Assembly: GCF_002127325.2 (NCBI RefSeq)
Contig: NC_035447.2
Span: forward strand, 27,424,778-27,488,777
Length of the DNA: 64,000 bases
Reading direction: 5' to 3'
From: Helianthus annuus
Lineage: Eukaryota > Streptophyta > Magnoliopsida > Asterales > Asteraceae
Shown here piece by piece: positions 1-12,358 of the stretch; the first letter of the stretch is position 1, and each line of letters begins with the position of its first letter. The position numbers and the translations under genes are program-made. Below the pieces are notes generated by a model. That model made no database searches and was not told the DNA's origin. It worked only from the letters and a program-made list of their open reading frames with translations.

Positions 1-586
1 TATTATAATATATTTATTATTAATGAATTAAATATGAAAATGCCATGTGGCATTAATTAGAACAATATTAGATGAGAAAATGCCATGTGGCATTATAGGT
101 ATTCTTTTATTAATATTAAATTTAGAAATTCAGAAAAATAGAAAATAGGTGCGTTTATCCACGTGTTATGTTGAGATCTAAAAACATATAATTTAATAAG
201 ATAGGTAAATTTATAAATAAAAAAAGATTTTAAAATATAGAAACTAAACATGAACATAAGTAATATTATATATTATATATATTTTTTTAAATTAGGATTG
301 GAATCATGACCTACACTGCAACACTTCACCTAGCAACTTGTTTTCCACGTAATGCTAGTTAAGTTTAGTGGTGCTATTCTCGTCTGTATATTATATATGT
401 ACTATAAAAATGATTAAACACATTATTCACGCAATAGTGTGTATCCCAATAATGCATCCAAATTTGGAATTATGAATATATATGGTTCATATGAAAATCG
501 CTATACTTTTAAGTGAAAGTATCCGATTCTAAAGTCATACTAAACCATCTCCTGTATAGTTCTATAAATACGGTATTTGTATTAAC
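1..586. other. AT-rich flank with no gene
   Basis: No coding region or recognisable element end was found here. A 20-bp direct repeat with core AATGCCATGTGGCATT occurs at 36-55 and 76-95, 40 bp apart. The repeat is itself nearly palindromic, with 7-bp arms. This stretch lies outside the 3' end of the LINE and may be the original target or another degraded element. Confidence 0.5.
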
Positions 587-595
587 TTTTTTTTT
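587..595 (-). other. LINE poly(A) tail
   Basis: Nine consecutive T on the plus strand sit just beyond the end of the minus-strand LINE coding remnants, the expected place for the 3' poly(A) of an L1-type element. The matching target-site duplication cannot be tested because the 5' end is outside the window. Confidence 0.55.
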
Positions 596-666
596 AAAGG
601 TAAATTTCAATCACACAAAAACGTCACAAACGGTCCTCAAAGGAAGGACCCCCGGGCAAAACGATA

Positions 667-3600
667 TTACATCAAGTCCAAAGGATATTTACACCAAATA
701 TTCCAATCAATACATTTCAATCTAGACCTATGACGGATCCAAAAATAACGACGAGGATTTAATAATTTCCACCACTTCGATAGGTTTCCGAGACGTACCC
801 TTGAAAATTCTAGCATTATGTTCATTCCATATAGTGATATAGACCACATTGTAGTGTAGATAATGCCTCTAAGAATGTATTTCTCCTTCTTCGTCTTCGT
901 CTGCATATCCGGCATCTTCAAAAGGTCCTTCACTTCAAAAGCAAAGATGGGGCTTATACGACACCAAGATCCCACCCTTGCCCAAATCTCTGCCGAAAAA
1001 ACACAACCCGCAAACAAGTGCGTTGTAGTTTCCACATCGTCGTTACATATAGCACGCGACCCGTCATCCAAAACAAGCCCACGTTTGATTAACTTCGTTC
1101 GCGTTGGTACTCGGTTAAGGTCTGCCCCCCAAACCATAATTTTGCATTTCAGAGGCGTCCAACACTTCCATTTCATGTTCGAAGTAATCGTCAATGTCGG
1201 TCTTGCAGAAATCAACTTTTTAGCACTGTGCACGGTATAAACTCCACGTTTATCACCTTTCCAGCTCCATCGATCAGGTCCCTGCTCCAATTCATAATCG
1301 TGTATGTCCGTAAGAAGCTGAAACAATTCATTAACCTCCTCATAAGTGGATGGGGTCCTTCGCCAATCCCATGTCAGAATTTTCGCTTCATTTACCACCT
1401 GCAGGCGATCCTCAATCAGCACCCATTTCTTTTTTTCCAAGTTAAACAAAGCTGGGTATGTTATGCGCAAAGGTTCGTCACGAAGCCAAGTATCTCCCTA
1501 GAAATTTATGGAAGAACTGTCGCCAACAGTACCTACAAAAAAACTGTTAGGGGTTTTATCATTGCACGACTTTCTTTCTCCAATTTTGACGATTTGTTTC
1601 CAACATCCGCTAGCCGAAACACTACATGGAAGCATGGACCAAGGCCGGCTCGAACCATGGCACCCCATCACTATCCTTTTCCACAAACAAGTACTCTCTT
1701 TTTTTGAAACGCCATGCCCATTTGAGGAGAACAACATCGTTAATATCTTGTAGTTTATTCACACCTAAACCACCCTCATCTTTCGGTCTTGTAATAGCAT
1801 CCCATGCCACCCAAGATATCTTTCTTTCTTAAATAGAACCCGCCTACAAAAACTGTCTCATGATCTTTTCAATACTATCAATTACTGTAACCGGGGCTTT
1901 ATAAAGAGAAAGATAGTAAATCAGTAGGTTTTCAAGCACCGATTTTATAAGAATCAAACGACCCCCTATCGATAAGGTTTTCGCCTTCCAAGACATAAGC
2001 CGATCCTTTATAACATCAATCACCATGTTCCAATTACTTATTCGAGACATTTTCGCTCCCACTTTAATCCCTAAGTATACAAACGGAAAGGCACCTCTTT
2101 TACACCCCAACACCTCCATCATACTATCGATTTCGTCATCATTGGTACCAACCCCATACAAATTTGATTTGTGAATGTTAATCCTAAGCCCCGAACATAA
2201 GTAAAAAACACGAAGAATCCGGAGTGCTCTGAAGATTCTCGCGAGACGAACCTCCTAAGATAAGAGCATCGTCCGCGTAGAAAAGATGGGTAATATCGGC
2301 TTCATCATCCGAGAAATTAATACCCTTCAATTCACCAATCGTTTTAGCTTTTTTCAACATCCAAGATAATGCTTCCATGACAATCAAGAATTAAAAAAAG
2401 GCGAAAGAGGATCTCCTTGATGAAGACCCTTTTCAAATTTAAAATCAAACATCAGAGAACCATTGACTAGAATCGCGACTCTCGAAGACATATGAATTCC
2501 TTTAATCCAATTACACCAAAGCGAAGGGAAACCCATTTGCTCCATAATAGACATTAAGAAAACCCAACTGACATTGTCATATGCTTTCTCGAAATCTATT
2601 TTTAGGAGGAAGGCCTTTCTATTCCCTTTTTCAACCATTCCAATAATTCACTAACCACGAGGGGACCATCAAGAATAAACCGGTCAGACAAGAAAGCCGA
2701 TTGAGACTCGGATATCACATTTGCTAAAACCTTCTTAAGACGGTTAGCAAGTATTTTAGAAATAACTTTACTAATCATCCCAATAAGTGTAATAGGTCTA
2801 TAATCTTTGAGACCCAAAGGCGTTTTAACCTTCGGGATCAAAGTGATAAAAGACGAACCACATCCTTGATTGATAATACCTGTCGCATGGAACTCCGTCA
2901 TAACCCGAAAGAAGTCATCCTCCAACATATTCCAAAACCGTTTAACAAAAAGAAAGTTAAAACCGTCGGGGCCAGGAGCCTTGTTCGAACCGCACTAAAA
3001 AACCGCATCTTTGATCTCCTGTTTAGAGAAAGAAGCGGTCAGAAAATCACAATCCCCATCGTTAATGTTGTTAATACCCGAACATAATAAAGCAGGCCGA
3101 ATGTTACAATCCTCTTTAAAGTGAGCTCTATAAAATCGTAAAACGTCCTTCTTGACTAAAGTAGGTTTCGAGACCCACTCCCCATTCACCTCAAGGCCCG
3201 GAATAGCATTCCTAGTCTTTCTACCACTCACTACACTATGGAAAAACCCTGTATTTTCGTCCCAAGAGCCGCCTATTTCACCCGTGATTTTTGGCGAATG
3301 TCACGAGATCTAAAAAGTTGTATCTCTTCAAGACTCTTTTTGCACTCAGACCACACCCATAATTCTGACTCCTCTAAATCTTTCTGTTCCATTAAAATCT
3401 CGATCCCATCTCTTTCTTTTCGAAGTCTTTGTTCCGCTTCATCTTCTTTGAGTTTACAAGTTTTATACCACATCTTCAACTTGTCACGAAAACTCTTCAA
3501 TTTGTTACTGAGGTTCAAATCCGAAGGACCATTCATATTGTTTCCCACTAGAACCGACTTCACGACATCCTCACATCCCGATCTTTCAAACCACGAATCA

Positions 3601-3783
3601 AACCAACGAAACGGCTTCGGCCCTAAATTCGTATCAACTAATGAAAGAATCAAGGGCGAACGATCAAAGAAATCTCTATTTAATGCTCGAACACAAGCAT
3701 TAGGCCATTTATTAAAAACATTGCGACAAACGAGCACCCGGTCAATTCTACTCATCTTACACTCCTCGCCTCTGTTCGTCATA
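667..3783 (-). pseudogene. LINE ORF2 C-terminal part: reverse transcriptase and zf-RVT domain, multiply frameshifted
   Basis: This segment copies element RNA at a nicked target. In minus-strand order it shows the endonuclease/RT linker (3273-3783), a pre-RT segment (2995-3231), RT fingers and palm with the DYRPITLIG motif (2602-2928), the motif around FEKAYDNVSW and the GLHQGDPLSP box (2384-2638), the catalytic FYADD box (YADD codons at 2268-2279), thumb segments (1844-2161 and 1622-1810) and a zf-RVT type Cys/His tail near 950-1250. The blocks lie in different frames with stops between them, so no functional protein remains. The start is artificial: the reading frame entered from the endonuclease block at 6558-7111 before LTR X1 inserted. 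Confidence 0.88.
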
Positions 3784-3788
3784 TAAGT
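3784..3788. repeat. Left TSD of solo LTR X1 (TAAGT)
   Basis: TAAGT directly before TGTCACACC is repeated at 6558-6562 directly after GCGTTACA. Removing the insert and one TAAGT restores an uninterrupted LINE reading frame across the junction. Confidence 0.9.
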
Positions 3789-4269
3789 TGTCACACCCCA
3801 ACCAATGGCGGAAACATCGGGATGAGACGAAGTGTGAAGATTGCAAGAGACTTCATAACACTATTTGCGTCAATATTTAATAAACCGATTTCATTTCATA
3901 AACGAAATTTGTCAACAATACAAGGAATTCAAATAACAAAAAGTTCAAAAGGAATACATAACAACATAATCAAAATTGATACAACATTTAAACCTAAACG
4001 TCTATATGTGTATCTAGGCATCAACACTACTTCATTTCATAGCATCATCATCATCATCAACCTGTAACATGTTAAAATAAAATTCAATGCAAAAGCAAAG
4101 GCGAGTACACAAGGTTTAAATAGTATAGCATAAGTATAAAGCATTTTACTCGAATCCACATGGTAATTTGTATACAAGGTAACTAGCATGCATAACATTA
4201 CGTCTAAACCCAAAGTGTCCACTAGTATTTACCATCCCTCGCCCCAAAAGGGACGAGACCTTATAGTAT

Positions 4270-4320
4270 AATGACTTAACAAACCCCCGTCGGGTGGTGT
4301 GCTACTCCTATAGCGCTATA
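4270..4320. repeat. Inverted-repeat region with palindrome TATAGCGCTATA in LTR X1
   Basis: CTTAACAA at about 4274 and TTGTTAAG at about 4332 form short complementary arms around a loop that carries the perfect 12-bp palindrome TATAGCGCTATA. The same arrangement is kept in X2 near 8366-8416, while the loop between differs. It lies roughly 1.3 kb downstream of the predicted TATA box in both copies, so it would be transcribed. Confidence 0.5.
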
Positions 4321-5675
4321 ATTGTTAAGCGAGGGTATAACCGAGTAATGGTATAAAGCATGTATTATCTAGCATAACAAGTAGCATGTATATCGGATTG
4401 AGTTCACAAAATATGTTTAAGTGTGTGTATGTGTATTTATTGTATGGTGACATGTTACAACCCAAAAGTGGTTTAAAATGTAAATGGGTCGAGTGTACTC
4501 ACAAATTTGCTAAGTCTTCCAATTATCCGTGAGTGACGAGTTGTTAGAGAATAAGGATTTATTGGCAAGGTTTCTTGATATTTAGGAAGTGGTGAGATTC
4601 GGGATTTAGAATTTAAAGTATCAAAGTATGTATACGAAAATAATATCTAGTTCTAAGAGCTCGTTTATGACACCATATTAAGTGGTTTCATGGGTCCCAA
4701 ATTGCCCATTGGAATCATAACAAATAACTTAGAATCTTAGATATGTTAGCCTACGTTTATGACGAATAATCACAACTTGATTATCGTCACAAATTGAGCG
4801 ATGTTTTATATAATTATATGTATATTTATAAGGTAAGAATATGACCTAAACTATGTCCAATCAAAGAATATCATGTAGTATCATGTATTATCAAGCATGG
4901 AGGTTGAAACCTCATTATATGATTCACCACTACACACACCGTCATGAAGATGGTGGGAGGGTCATGAATAACAAGAAAGTAAACCTAATCTAACACGGCT
5001 CAAGTGACCAAGTACACTACAACCCAAGGTGTACCAACACGACATGGAAAGAATGAACTAAGTGTCGGAGGCTAGACGGGGCTAAGGTACTTTGATTCTC
5101 GCAAGTCACAAGAGTGTTCATACACAAGGTTAAGAATGAAGGAGTGGAACTTAGTTTGGAAAAGCCTAAGCTTCCATTTGTTCACACTTCACAAGTCACA
5201 AGTTCATCATATGGAAGATGATAACTTGTGCTTGTTTTCATCATTCAATTAACACATATGAACATAAATAAAATAGGTGTTTGAACCCAAAACTTTGATG
5301 GAAATCCCCTAAACACAAACCCACAACCATAGACTAAGTTGTGAGCTTGGTGGGAACAAGATTCCACCAAGTTTTCTACCAAAACATGAACATATGAAAA
5401 AATAAAAATGAGCAGAAAGTTTGTTGCACTTTGGGCCTCAAAAATGGTGAGGTTTCACCTTAGTTTGCCCAAGCAAATCTTGTGAAAACCTTCCTAGAGG
5501 TTATCCAAGTGTTTTAGAAAAAAATAACAAAGAAGAAGTAGAAGAGGAAGTGAGTTAGAACTCACTTTTAATGGCTAAAAGTTTCTGATTTGTTGCTGAA
5601 AACTCAGCTGAGTTTAGGGGGATTTTGAGAATGTTTAAGGGTTGTAAAAGTGGGAAAGAGGCTGATTATAAGTTG

Positions 5676-5684
5676 TATTTATAG
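5676..5684 (-). promoter_or_regulatory. Putative TATA box of LTR X1
   Basis: The minus strand reads CTATAAATA, a canonical plant TATA box, in the 5' third of the LTR if it runs on the minus strand. X2, A1 and Y carry the same sequence in the same orientation; A2 has the related CTATATAAGG. Confidence 0.5.
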
Positions 5685-6557
5685 GGGGATGGATTAGGGT
5701 TAAGTTGGGTTGGCATTAAGTATAGTTTGTTGGGTGTTAAACTAATTAAAAAAAAACATTTAGTTGCTGTCTTGGAGTTTACGGCCAAAGGCTGTTTAAC
5801 AGCCAAAATATCATCTTTTGTTTTAATTGTGACATATAGTTGGTACTTTCTTTTTTTTGTGGTGCATCATAATTACTATGATTTTACATTTAGTGGAAGT
5901 TGTTTATTACAAAAAAAAAGGACTTAAATGGAGGGAATTTATAATTAAAACAAACAACAACCTACATACTTCCATAGTTCCAAACGGAACTGTTTTGCAC
6001 ACTTAATTCTTTTATTTTATTTTTTTATTTTTTTTAACAATATAAATTGTATACATGTGTGTAATTAAGTGTCACTTAATTTCTAATGTGTACACTAGCG
6101 TGTTTAGCGCCTAATGTGTGTAAGGATCAAGAATTCAAGTCACAAATAAGTATATAAACATGGATTTTGGTGTTGTAATAATAAAAGAAATATTGCAAGG
6201 ATTTAACAAGTATATATATACAATGTATAATGAAGTGTCAAATGATTATAAGTCTTGTATTCGATAACCAATTGCTTTGTATGTATGAAACGTTTACGAA
6301 TGCACGTTAGTTGTTTACGAGTTACATTTTTGTTTAAGAGAATTATGTGTCATGTATAAAACGAATGCACGTATCAGTGTATGAACATCTATAGATAATG
6401 AATATTTCACACAAAAGATAAATTTTATTACGATCAAAGTCTCGGATTTACAATGGTTTAAAACAAAATACGACTACAAATGAAACGAGTTTCCGAAAAT
6501 AGAATTGCAAGAAACGTTTTCTAATTAAGGAAAGTTATGATAAAGCGGAGCGTTACA

Positions 6558-7111
6558 TAAGTGTATTTCATACCTTTCAAATTATATTCTCGGAGGTCTG
6601 CTTCATCAATAAAGTTGTTAAAATCCCGGGCACAAACTGGGTCAAACTTGGAAATTTTCCTTTCATCCGTGTTTCGAACTGTGTTAAAATCCCCGAAAAC
6701 CACCCACCAACCTTGCCCCGATTGCATAACCTGCAGAATTTTCTCCCAAAGATTTCGCTTTTCTTCATTATGCTGAGGTGCATAAACATTAATAATATTG
6801 AGGCGAACTAAACCATCCGTTAACAAACCCGAAATGTGTAAGTAATTATCATCTTTCTCCACCACGTCTTTCGTGTATTTCTTGGGATCCCAAAGACACA
6901 CTAAACCACCCGAGTGACCATTAGAATTAACAATCTCACAATCGTACCCCATACCTCCCCAAAAATGCGACAACATCCCCGGTTGTAAATTAGTAGACAT
7001 AGTTTCTTGCATACCAATAAACGACACCCCGAATTCATTTTTAAGTCTTTTAATCCAAGTAGCCTTCCCACTAACCCCAATCCCCTGAATATTGACGGAT
7101 AAGCAATTCAT
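6558..7111 (-). pseudogene. LINE ORF2 N-terminus: AP-like endonuclease domain
   Basis: This is the target-nicking endonuclease/exonuclease/phosphatase-type domain of the LINE. It begins with ATG at 7111-7109 and MNCLSVNIQGIG, the usual start of plant L1 ORF2. It continues with the IGMQET glutamate motif at about residue 35, VCLWDP, NVYAPQ and the VFGDFNTV catalytic motif near residue 140. The frame is open until LTR X1 interrupts it at 6557; the continuation is at 3783. Another feature of the window, LTR X1, is the direct cause of the break. Confidence 0.88.
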
Positions 7112-7355
7112 AACTTACCCGATTGTAAACCTTCTTGGACAAGCGACTGTCGTATCATATTATCACAATTTTGTAGAACGGCTCCAAGCTTTTCTCCCAC
7201 CTTTTTAGTAGCCTCGATCTCAGTGAATGAAGACCAAAATCACAATTGTCTTGCACCAGTGTATACGCATCCGACCGATCCAGAATATTGCCAACCATAT
7301 TATCTTGAATAATAGTCTTCGTGGGAAGTGGATTAACATTCAAATCAAAAAGCTC
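7112..7355 (-). other. LINE spacer between ORF1 and ORF2
   Basis: This short minus-strand stretch joins the ORF1 tail to the ORF2 start. A small open frame (7155-7343) has no recognisable domain and is probably the intergenic part of the LINE transcript. Confidence 0.4.
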
Positions 7356-7868
7356 CTAGTTCCCATCGTTTATATTATTTTCTTCACTACTATTACCCGA
7401 TCCTTCTTCATCGTCCAAACTCAAAAGACCATTAAGTCCGAATGGGTCTGATCTTTTGGGCCGTTTGACAATTTTCAAGCTTTCCTGGCTACTAGAATAC
7501 GATTTACTAGGGCGACCCAATCCACTTCCTTTTTTGAACTTTTTTCTTTTGTTTACTTTATTCACTTCCGACTTATGACTATTATCACCTTCAAGAAACT
7601 GCTCAAACGGAAAAGAAACCGCAGGCACAAAATCGTCATTCCTTCCTACTTCATTGGAAACTGACCCGTGGATAGGTGCTGATTGATGATCATTCAAAGC
7701 CTCCTTATTACGAAGATTGTTTTCCACATCAATCGCATCCACGTTCATGTTGACAACTTCGTTTGATCCCATCGACTTCTCAGGTTCGTTATCCTATGCA
7801 TAATCACTTGGAGCTTCATCGTCGTCGGACCAAGACACTTCAGAATCATGGTCCGAACCTGCTGAAGT
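7356..7868 (-). pseudogene. LINE ORF1 C-terminal part
   Basis: The minus strand encodes an acidic then lysine-rich tail (KVNKRKKFKKGSG, then IVKRPKRSDPFGL) ending in a stop at 7356-7358. It lies immediately upstream of the LINE ORF2 and abuts LTR X2 at 7869, across which it continues into the DUF4283-bearing block at 14435-15371. By position it is the basic, nucleic-acid-binding tail of the ORF1 protein. No catalytic motif is expected. The internal ATG at 7772 is not the true start. Confidence 0.7.
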
Positions 7869-8760
7869 TGTCACACCCCAACCGATGGCAGAAACATCGG
7901 GGTGCGACGCTAAGCGAGTCAGATTGCTCAAGAGAATCCATAACACTACTTGTTTCGATATAGATTAATTGAATTCCATAAAAGCATCCAAAATGTCATA
8001 CAAATTAACCAAATAAAATTTGTATCAAAAACATAGATCAAAGTTTCCACATGTTTCAGATTAATTGTCTTCCTAAGATGAATTTCTAAGTATCATCCTA
8101 GCTTGATTTCTTCACGTCCAAACTTATTAACCTGCAACATGTATTAAAATACAATCAACAAGAATGTTGGCGAGTATACAAGTTTGAATACATAGCATAA
8201 TAGTTTAACGTATAAAACTCATATCCAACATGACCAACATATCACAAGTTTCAACATGCTAGTTAACGTGGTTCATATGGTAACCCAAGTCTCTAACGCG
8301 TTAACGTGCCTTTCCTACTTCGACGCATCGAAGAGGAGGTAAAAGAATAAAAAACTTAACAATACTCCCCAGACTCAAAGAGCGGTGCGTTACCCTATAG
8401 CGCTATAATTGTTAAGGTGAGCTACACATAAGAATCAAATGTTCACATAGCATAAAAGTCTCAAGTATCATAAGTATCATGTTTTCTTGTTTAATGCGGA
8501 TAGAGCATGTTTCAAATAAGTTTCAAGCGTCAAGTGTCAAGTGTCTTGATATAGAATACATGTTGCATCCCAAAAGTGTTTAAAACAAAAAGGGACCGAG
8601 TATACTCACAGTGGGTGCTTAGAAGCAAGCACTGCTTAATTGGATCGAAGGGAGCGCTGATCAGCCTGCGTGCGGGGAACAGAGCATAAGTCCTCTAAGT
8701 GCTGACCCGGTCGGGAACAGAGTGTCGAATAGTGCGAAAATTGAGTTAAAGTGTCTGGAC

Positions 8761-8840
8761 GGATGGCCATTCGAACGGATGACCATTCGAACGGATGACC
8801 ATTCGAACGGATGGCCATTCGAACGGATGGCCATTCGAAC
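8761..8840. repeat. 16-bp minisatellite in LTR X2
   Basis: Five tandem units of GGATGRCCATTCGAAC run without interruption, differing only at the R position (G or A). A sixth unit lies alone at 8950-8965. The first X copy lacks the array, so it expanded in this lineage. Confidence 0.9.
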
Positions 8841-11205
8841 AGTGTGTAGGTGTCTGTGAACTTGTTTAAGTGTTTGATCATAGTGTCCTGTAAAAACAAT
8901 CATCAAGTGTTATCATAATCAGATCATCTGGATGGATGGTCATCCGATCGGATGACCATTCGAACAGATGGTCAGTGGGTGAAGTTTCGTAAAATTTTCT
9001 AAGTTTTGAGTTTAACGGAGACGGTGTGACGACGTGTCAAGCAACGGAAATACACCAAACCCAGCTCGTTCAGTCGGATGGGTATCACCCCGTCGGACGG
9101 TCGAGCTATTTTCAGTGGAATTTCTTGTTTGACCCGTTAATCGGTCCATTTCTCCGGTGGGAATCCGTCTTCAAGCCGACTCTCGGCTAAAGAATGAGTC
9201 GAGAGTCTGTTTGAGTCCGATTTCTCCACTGTTTTGTATAAAAACAAGGAACAGTTCAGAATTCAGTTTGCAAATGTCACGGCCCCCGACCCCACCCTGG
9301 ACGGGAGCGGGAGCCGTGAAGCAGCCAAGTGGTACCGGTGGTTTATTTTGAAAAGTATTGCAGCGGAAAATTTCATCAGGACCGTGAGTTAGGAAAAATA
9401 TCAGAGTTTTGAAACACCGAATTTTATTTATTAAACAGATGGGATAAACCCATGTTTTGCAAAGGTAGCTTTAATATGGGATAAGCTCGAATACATAAAA
9501 CAACTTTTCTTAATTTAATTTAATTGATAAAATGAGCCACTACTGTAAGCCTTTTGGTGCTGTATCCAACTCTTATTTCAATCTACTGTAATCACCTGAA
9601 ACGCGTTTTAAAAAGGTTTTGCCAGCAGGAAATACTTGTGAGTACATTCAATTTGTACAAAAGACACATTGTTATAATTTATAGTATTAAGCGCGATTAC
9701 AATCGCCCTTATCTTATAATTATCTGGTCCAGTTGTCACTCGACCGGATCTATGACTGTGGTCATATCACTATTGGGTCATGTCACCCAATAGTAATGTG
9801 TATCACTAATTAGGCTCGCCCACCTAAGAGTGATAAAATAGCAGTAATGTGCACAATACCCCACTTACTGCCAGTAATTAAAGATACGCAAAGACTTAAT
9901 CCCTGTAATTATAACTGGAAAACATTTAGGGTTTTACAAAGCAATTTTAATAAAAACAGAATGACTCACATTATAAGCATGCAGTCTTGATTTAACAAGC
10001 TTCTTGATTTTACGCCTTCTGATAACTAAGCATTTACTTTATAGGTCTGAATCTTCTGATGATTAAATATCTTGTTTGATAGTAAGTTTATGGATCGGAG
10101 TTTTCTTATAGGTAAACATATAGTTTAACATAGTGGAATACATTTTAGTGTAAAACCATATCAAACCTAACGATGGTCACGAGATCAGAACCTTAACGAA
10201 ATTCACAAAGTTTAGTCTTCTTTAGACAACACTTTGGCATTCGTTAGTTGGTTCCCGAATCGATCAGAAAGAATATCATATCGAAGATTATTGGTTAGAA
10301 CACCAACGTATAGAGAGAAAAAATATAAGAAATGAGCAAAGAATAATGAAATCCTAGGCTCCTATTTATAGGTAAGGAGTATGAAATTTCTAGGAAGTTT
10401 CCTTTGTACTTTCTAGGAAATTACATATACCTTTTCTAGGAAGTTACCTATACATTTTATAGGAAGCTTCCTACCCACATATATATACTCTTACACCTTC
10501 CTTGCAGTTTCCTCATATATATCTATTTTCATGTATATATCTATTTAGGTGTTTAATTTACTTAGTTAATTAATCTTACTTAGCTGATTAATTAGACCAT
10601 TGTGTATGGGGGAGGATAGTCTCCAAAGGACTATCCTCCACATAAGCGCCACGTAGGCAAAGGAGAAGGACCCTCTCCATGGAGACTATCCAAGGGTGTG
10701 GGGATGCTCCTCCTTCATTTTTTTATTATTATTATTTATTTGATTTTATTAATTAATGAAAACAAAGTAAATAAAAATAAAAAAGTTACATTTAAATAAA
10801 ACCTAAAAAAAACAACCTAAAGTTACATTAAATAAAAAAAAACACACCTAAAAAAAAAACCTAAAGTTACATTTAAATTAAAAAAAACACACTTAAAAAA
10901 AACCTAAAGTTACATTTAAAAAAAAAACTACACTCCCCCACTCCATTTTTTCCTAATTTTGTCCTTCATAATTTGTAAAATGGGACGGTCTTCCGGTGGA
11001 TAGGAGCTAAGGTCGGTGGTCATTATTTTCCATTCCTCCAACTCCTGCGCTTCTTGTTGCTTTTTTAGCTTCTCCTCGGCTAGTTTTTTTTTTTTTTTTT
11101 AATATTTACCTTCTCGGTTTGCCTGTCGTTAAAGATTTCCTTGAATGATTTTAACTCCGCCATAACACCTTCCAACCTCGAACCACCACCACTTCCTGAT
11201 GCGGC

Positions 11206-12358
11206 TTATTTCCTTTTTTCAGCCGCTATTTTTTTACTTTTGTCCCTTCCTGGGGGACGTTCTCCATCTTCAATCGGCTCCTCCTCATAGTCGGGCTCGT
11301 CGTTGATATTTATTTGGCAATGACCGGTTGAGCCTCCAACGCTATAACTTCCTGACTCGGAAGTTTTAGACCGTTTCGTTGCTCGTTTCGCTTGTGCAAC
11401 CTCATTTTGACATCCCTTCCATTTTGGGTGATCCTTTACAACTAGCCAAGCACAGACATGTGGGAAAGGAGCTTTGCTCTCATTTTCGTATAAACGCATC
11501 GCTTCATTGAAAACATTTTCGTGGTTCCACCCACTCGGTTTGTTGGCGCGCGTTGTGTTATAAAACCCACAAAAGCGGTTGATCAATGTATTCATCTTGC
11601 GCCACTTCGAGCTGATAGAATCAATGGTTCTGTACTCGCCTTGTTCCATAAGCCCGTGGAATATATCAAGGGCTTCTTGCCAAAACGAATCGCTTAGTTG
11701 ATTGTTACCTACAAGTTAGTAACAATAATAATAATATTTTGTAAGAAAAATATAGTGTACAAATAAATATTTAACAAACAACAATAAAAATATACAAATA
11801 ATATTTAATAATAACCATAAAAATATAATGTACAAATAATATTTAATAACAATAATAATATAAGAATAATAATATTTTACCGACTATAGGAGACGTTGAA
11901 GAGTTAATATATGCTTTCGCCAACGCCTCTTCCTCAATTTTTGTACATTGTTGCATTTGTTTACCCGGTGCGTCTTCCTTTTTACCCTTTCCCTTTTTAT
12001 TTTTCTTTTTTGAAGGTTCAGGTTGTGTTTCTGGCACAACCTCTATCTCATCATCTTGTTCCTCGATTTGTGTTTGAGGTGCTTGTGGCATGTTGGGTTG
12101 TTGCATTTGATATGGGTTGAACGACATGTTGGGTTGTTGCATTTGATATGGGTTGAACGACATGTTGGGTTGTTGCATTTGATATGGGTTGAACGACATG
12201 TTGGGTTGTTGCATTTGCATTGGGTTGAACGGGTATTGGTTGAAAGCGTTTGGCATTTGTTGGTAACCCGCAAAAGCGTTGTCCATTACGGGTGTGTAGC
12301 CGGATGACGAAAACGGGTGTGAACTTGAGTTGGGATTATTTGGGTTGTAGGGATCCAT
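11206..12358 (-). CDS. Harbinger ORF1 (Myb/SANT-like, NAM-associated type), two exons
   Basis: In this superfamily ORF1 is a DNA-binding partner of the transposase. Exon 1 is 12358-11881 and exon 2 is 11708-11206. The 172-nt intron (11880-11709) has GT and AG ends, and joining the exons keeps frame, giving 326 codons. The N-terminus is rich in Asn, Pro and Gln with four tandem 12-residue repeats built on MQQPNMSFNPYQ. A Lys-rich stretch follows, then the helical block around ISSKWRKMNTLINRFCGFY typical of this family. A TAA at 11206-11208 appears premature: the same frame goes on with a plausible coiled tail (to about 11114) before an 18-nt homopolymer run. Its start was chosen because ATG 12358 opens the long frame. 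Confidence 0.72.
11709..11880 (-). other. Predicted intron in Harbinger ORF1
   Basis: On the minus strand it begins GTAAAATATT and ends CTTGTAG, is strongly AT-rich, and its removal joins two coding blocks in frame between a Val codon and a split Gly codon. Introns near this position are usual in plant Harbinger ORF1 genes. Confidence 0.7.
12089..12232 (-). repeat. 36-bp coding minisatellite in Harbinger ORF1
   Basis: Four tandem 36-bp units (12089, 12125, 12161 and 12197), the last slightly diverged, encode repeats of a 12-residue Gln/Asn/Pro-rich peptide in ORF1. The unit length is a multiple of three, so copy-number change keeps the frame. Confidence 0.92.

Larger units (their letters stand above)
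3789..6557 (-). mobile_element. Solo LTR X1 (family X, 2769 bp)
   Basis: The insert begins TGTCACACCCCAACC and ends GGAGCGTTACA, is flanked by TAAGT duplications, and interrupts the LINE between its endonuclease and RT. It contains no gag, pol, PBS or second LTR, so it is best read as a solo LTR left by recombination between two LTRs. Minus orientation is inferred from a canonical TATA box (CTATAAATA on the minus strand, 5676-5684) and from the GGGGTGTGACA end, which matches the PBS-adjacent end of element C. X2 is a second copy, sharing the start and the palindrome TATAGCGCTATA. The short ORFs inside look fortuitous. Confidence 0.8.

Noticed and set aside
863..1832. Plus-strand ORFs of 60 to 160 codons
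   Set aside because: They are shadows of the minus-strand LINE reverse transcriptase and zinc-binding region.
8636..8906. Minus-strand frames rich in a repeated VRMAIRSNGHPFEW peptide
   Set aside because: They translate the 16-bp tandem repeat of LTR X2 in several frames, so they are chance frames.
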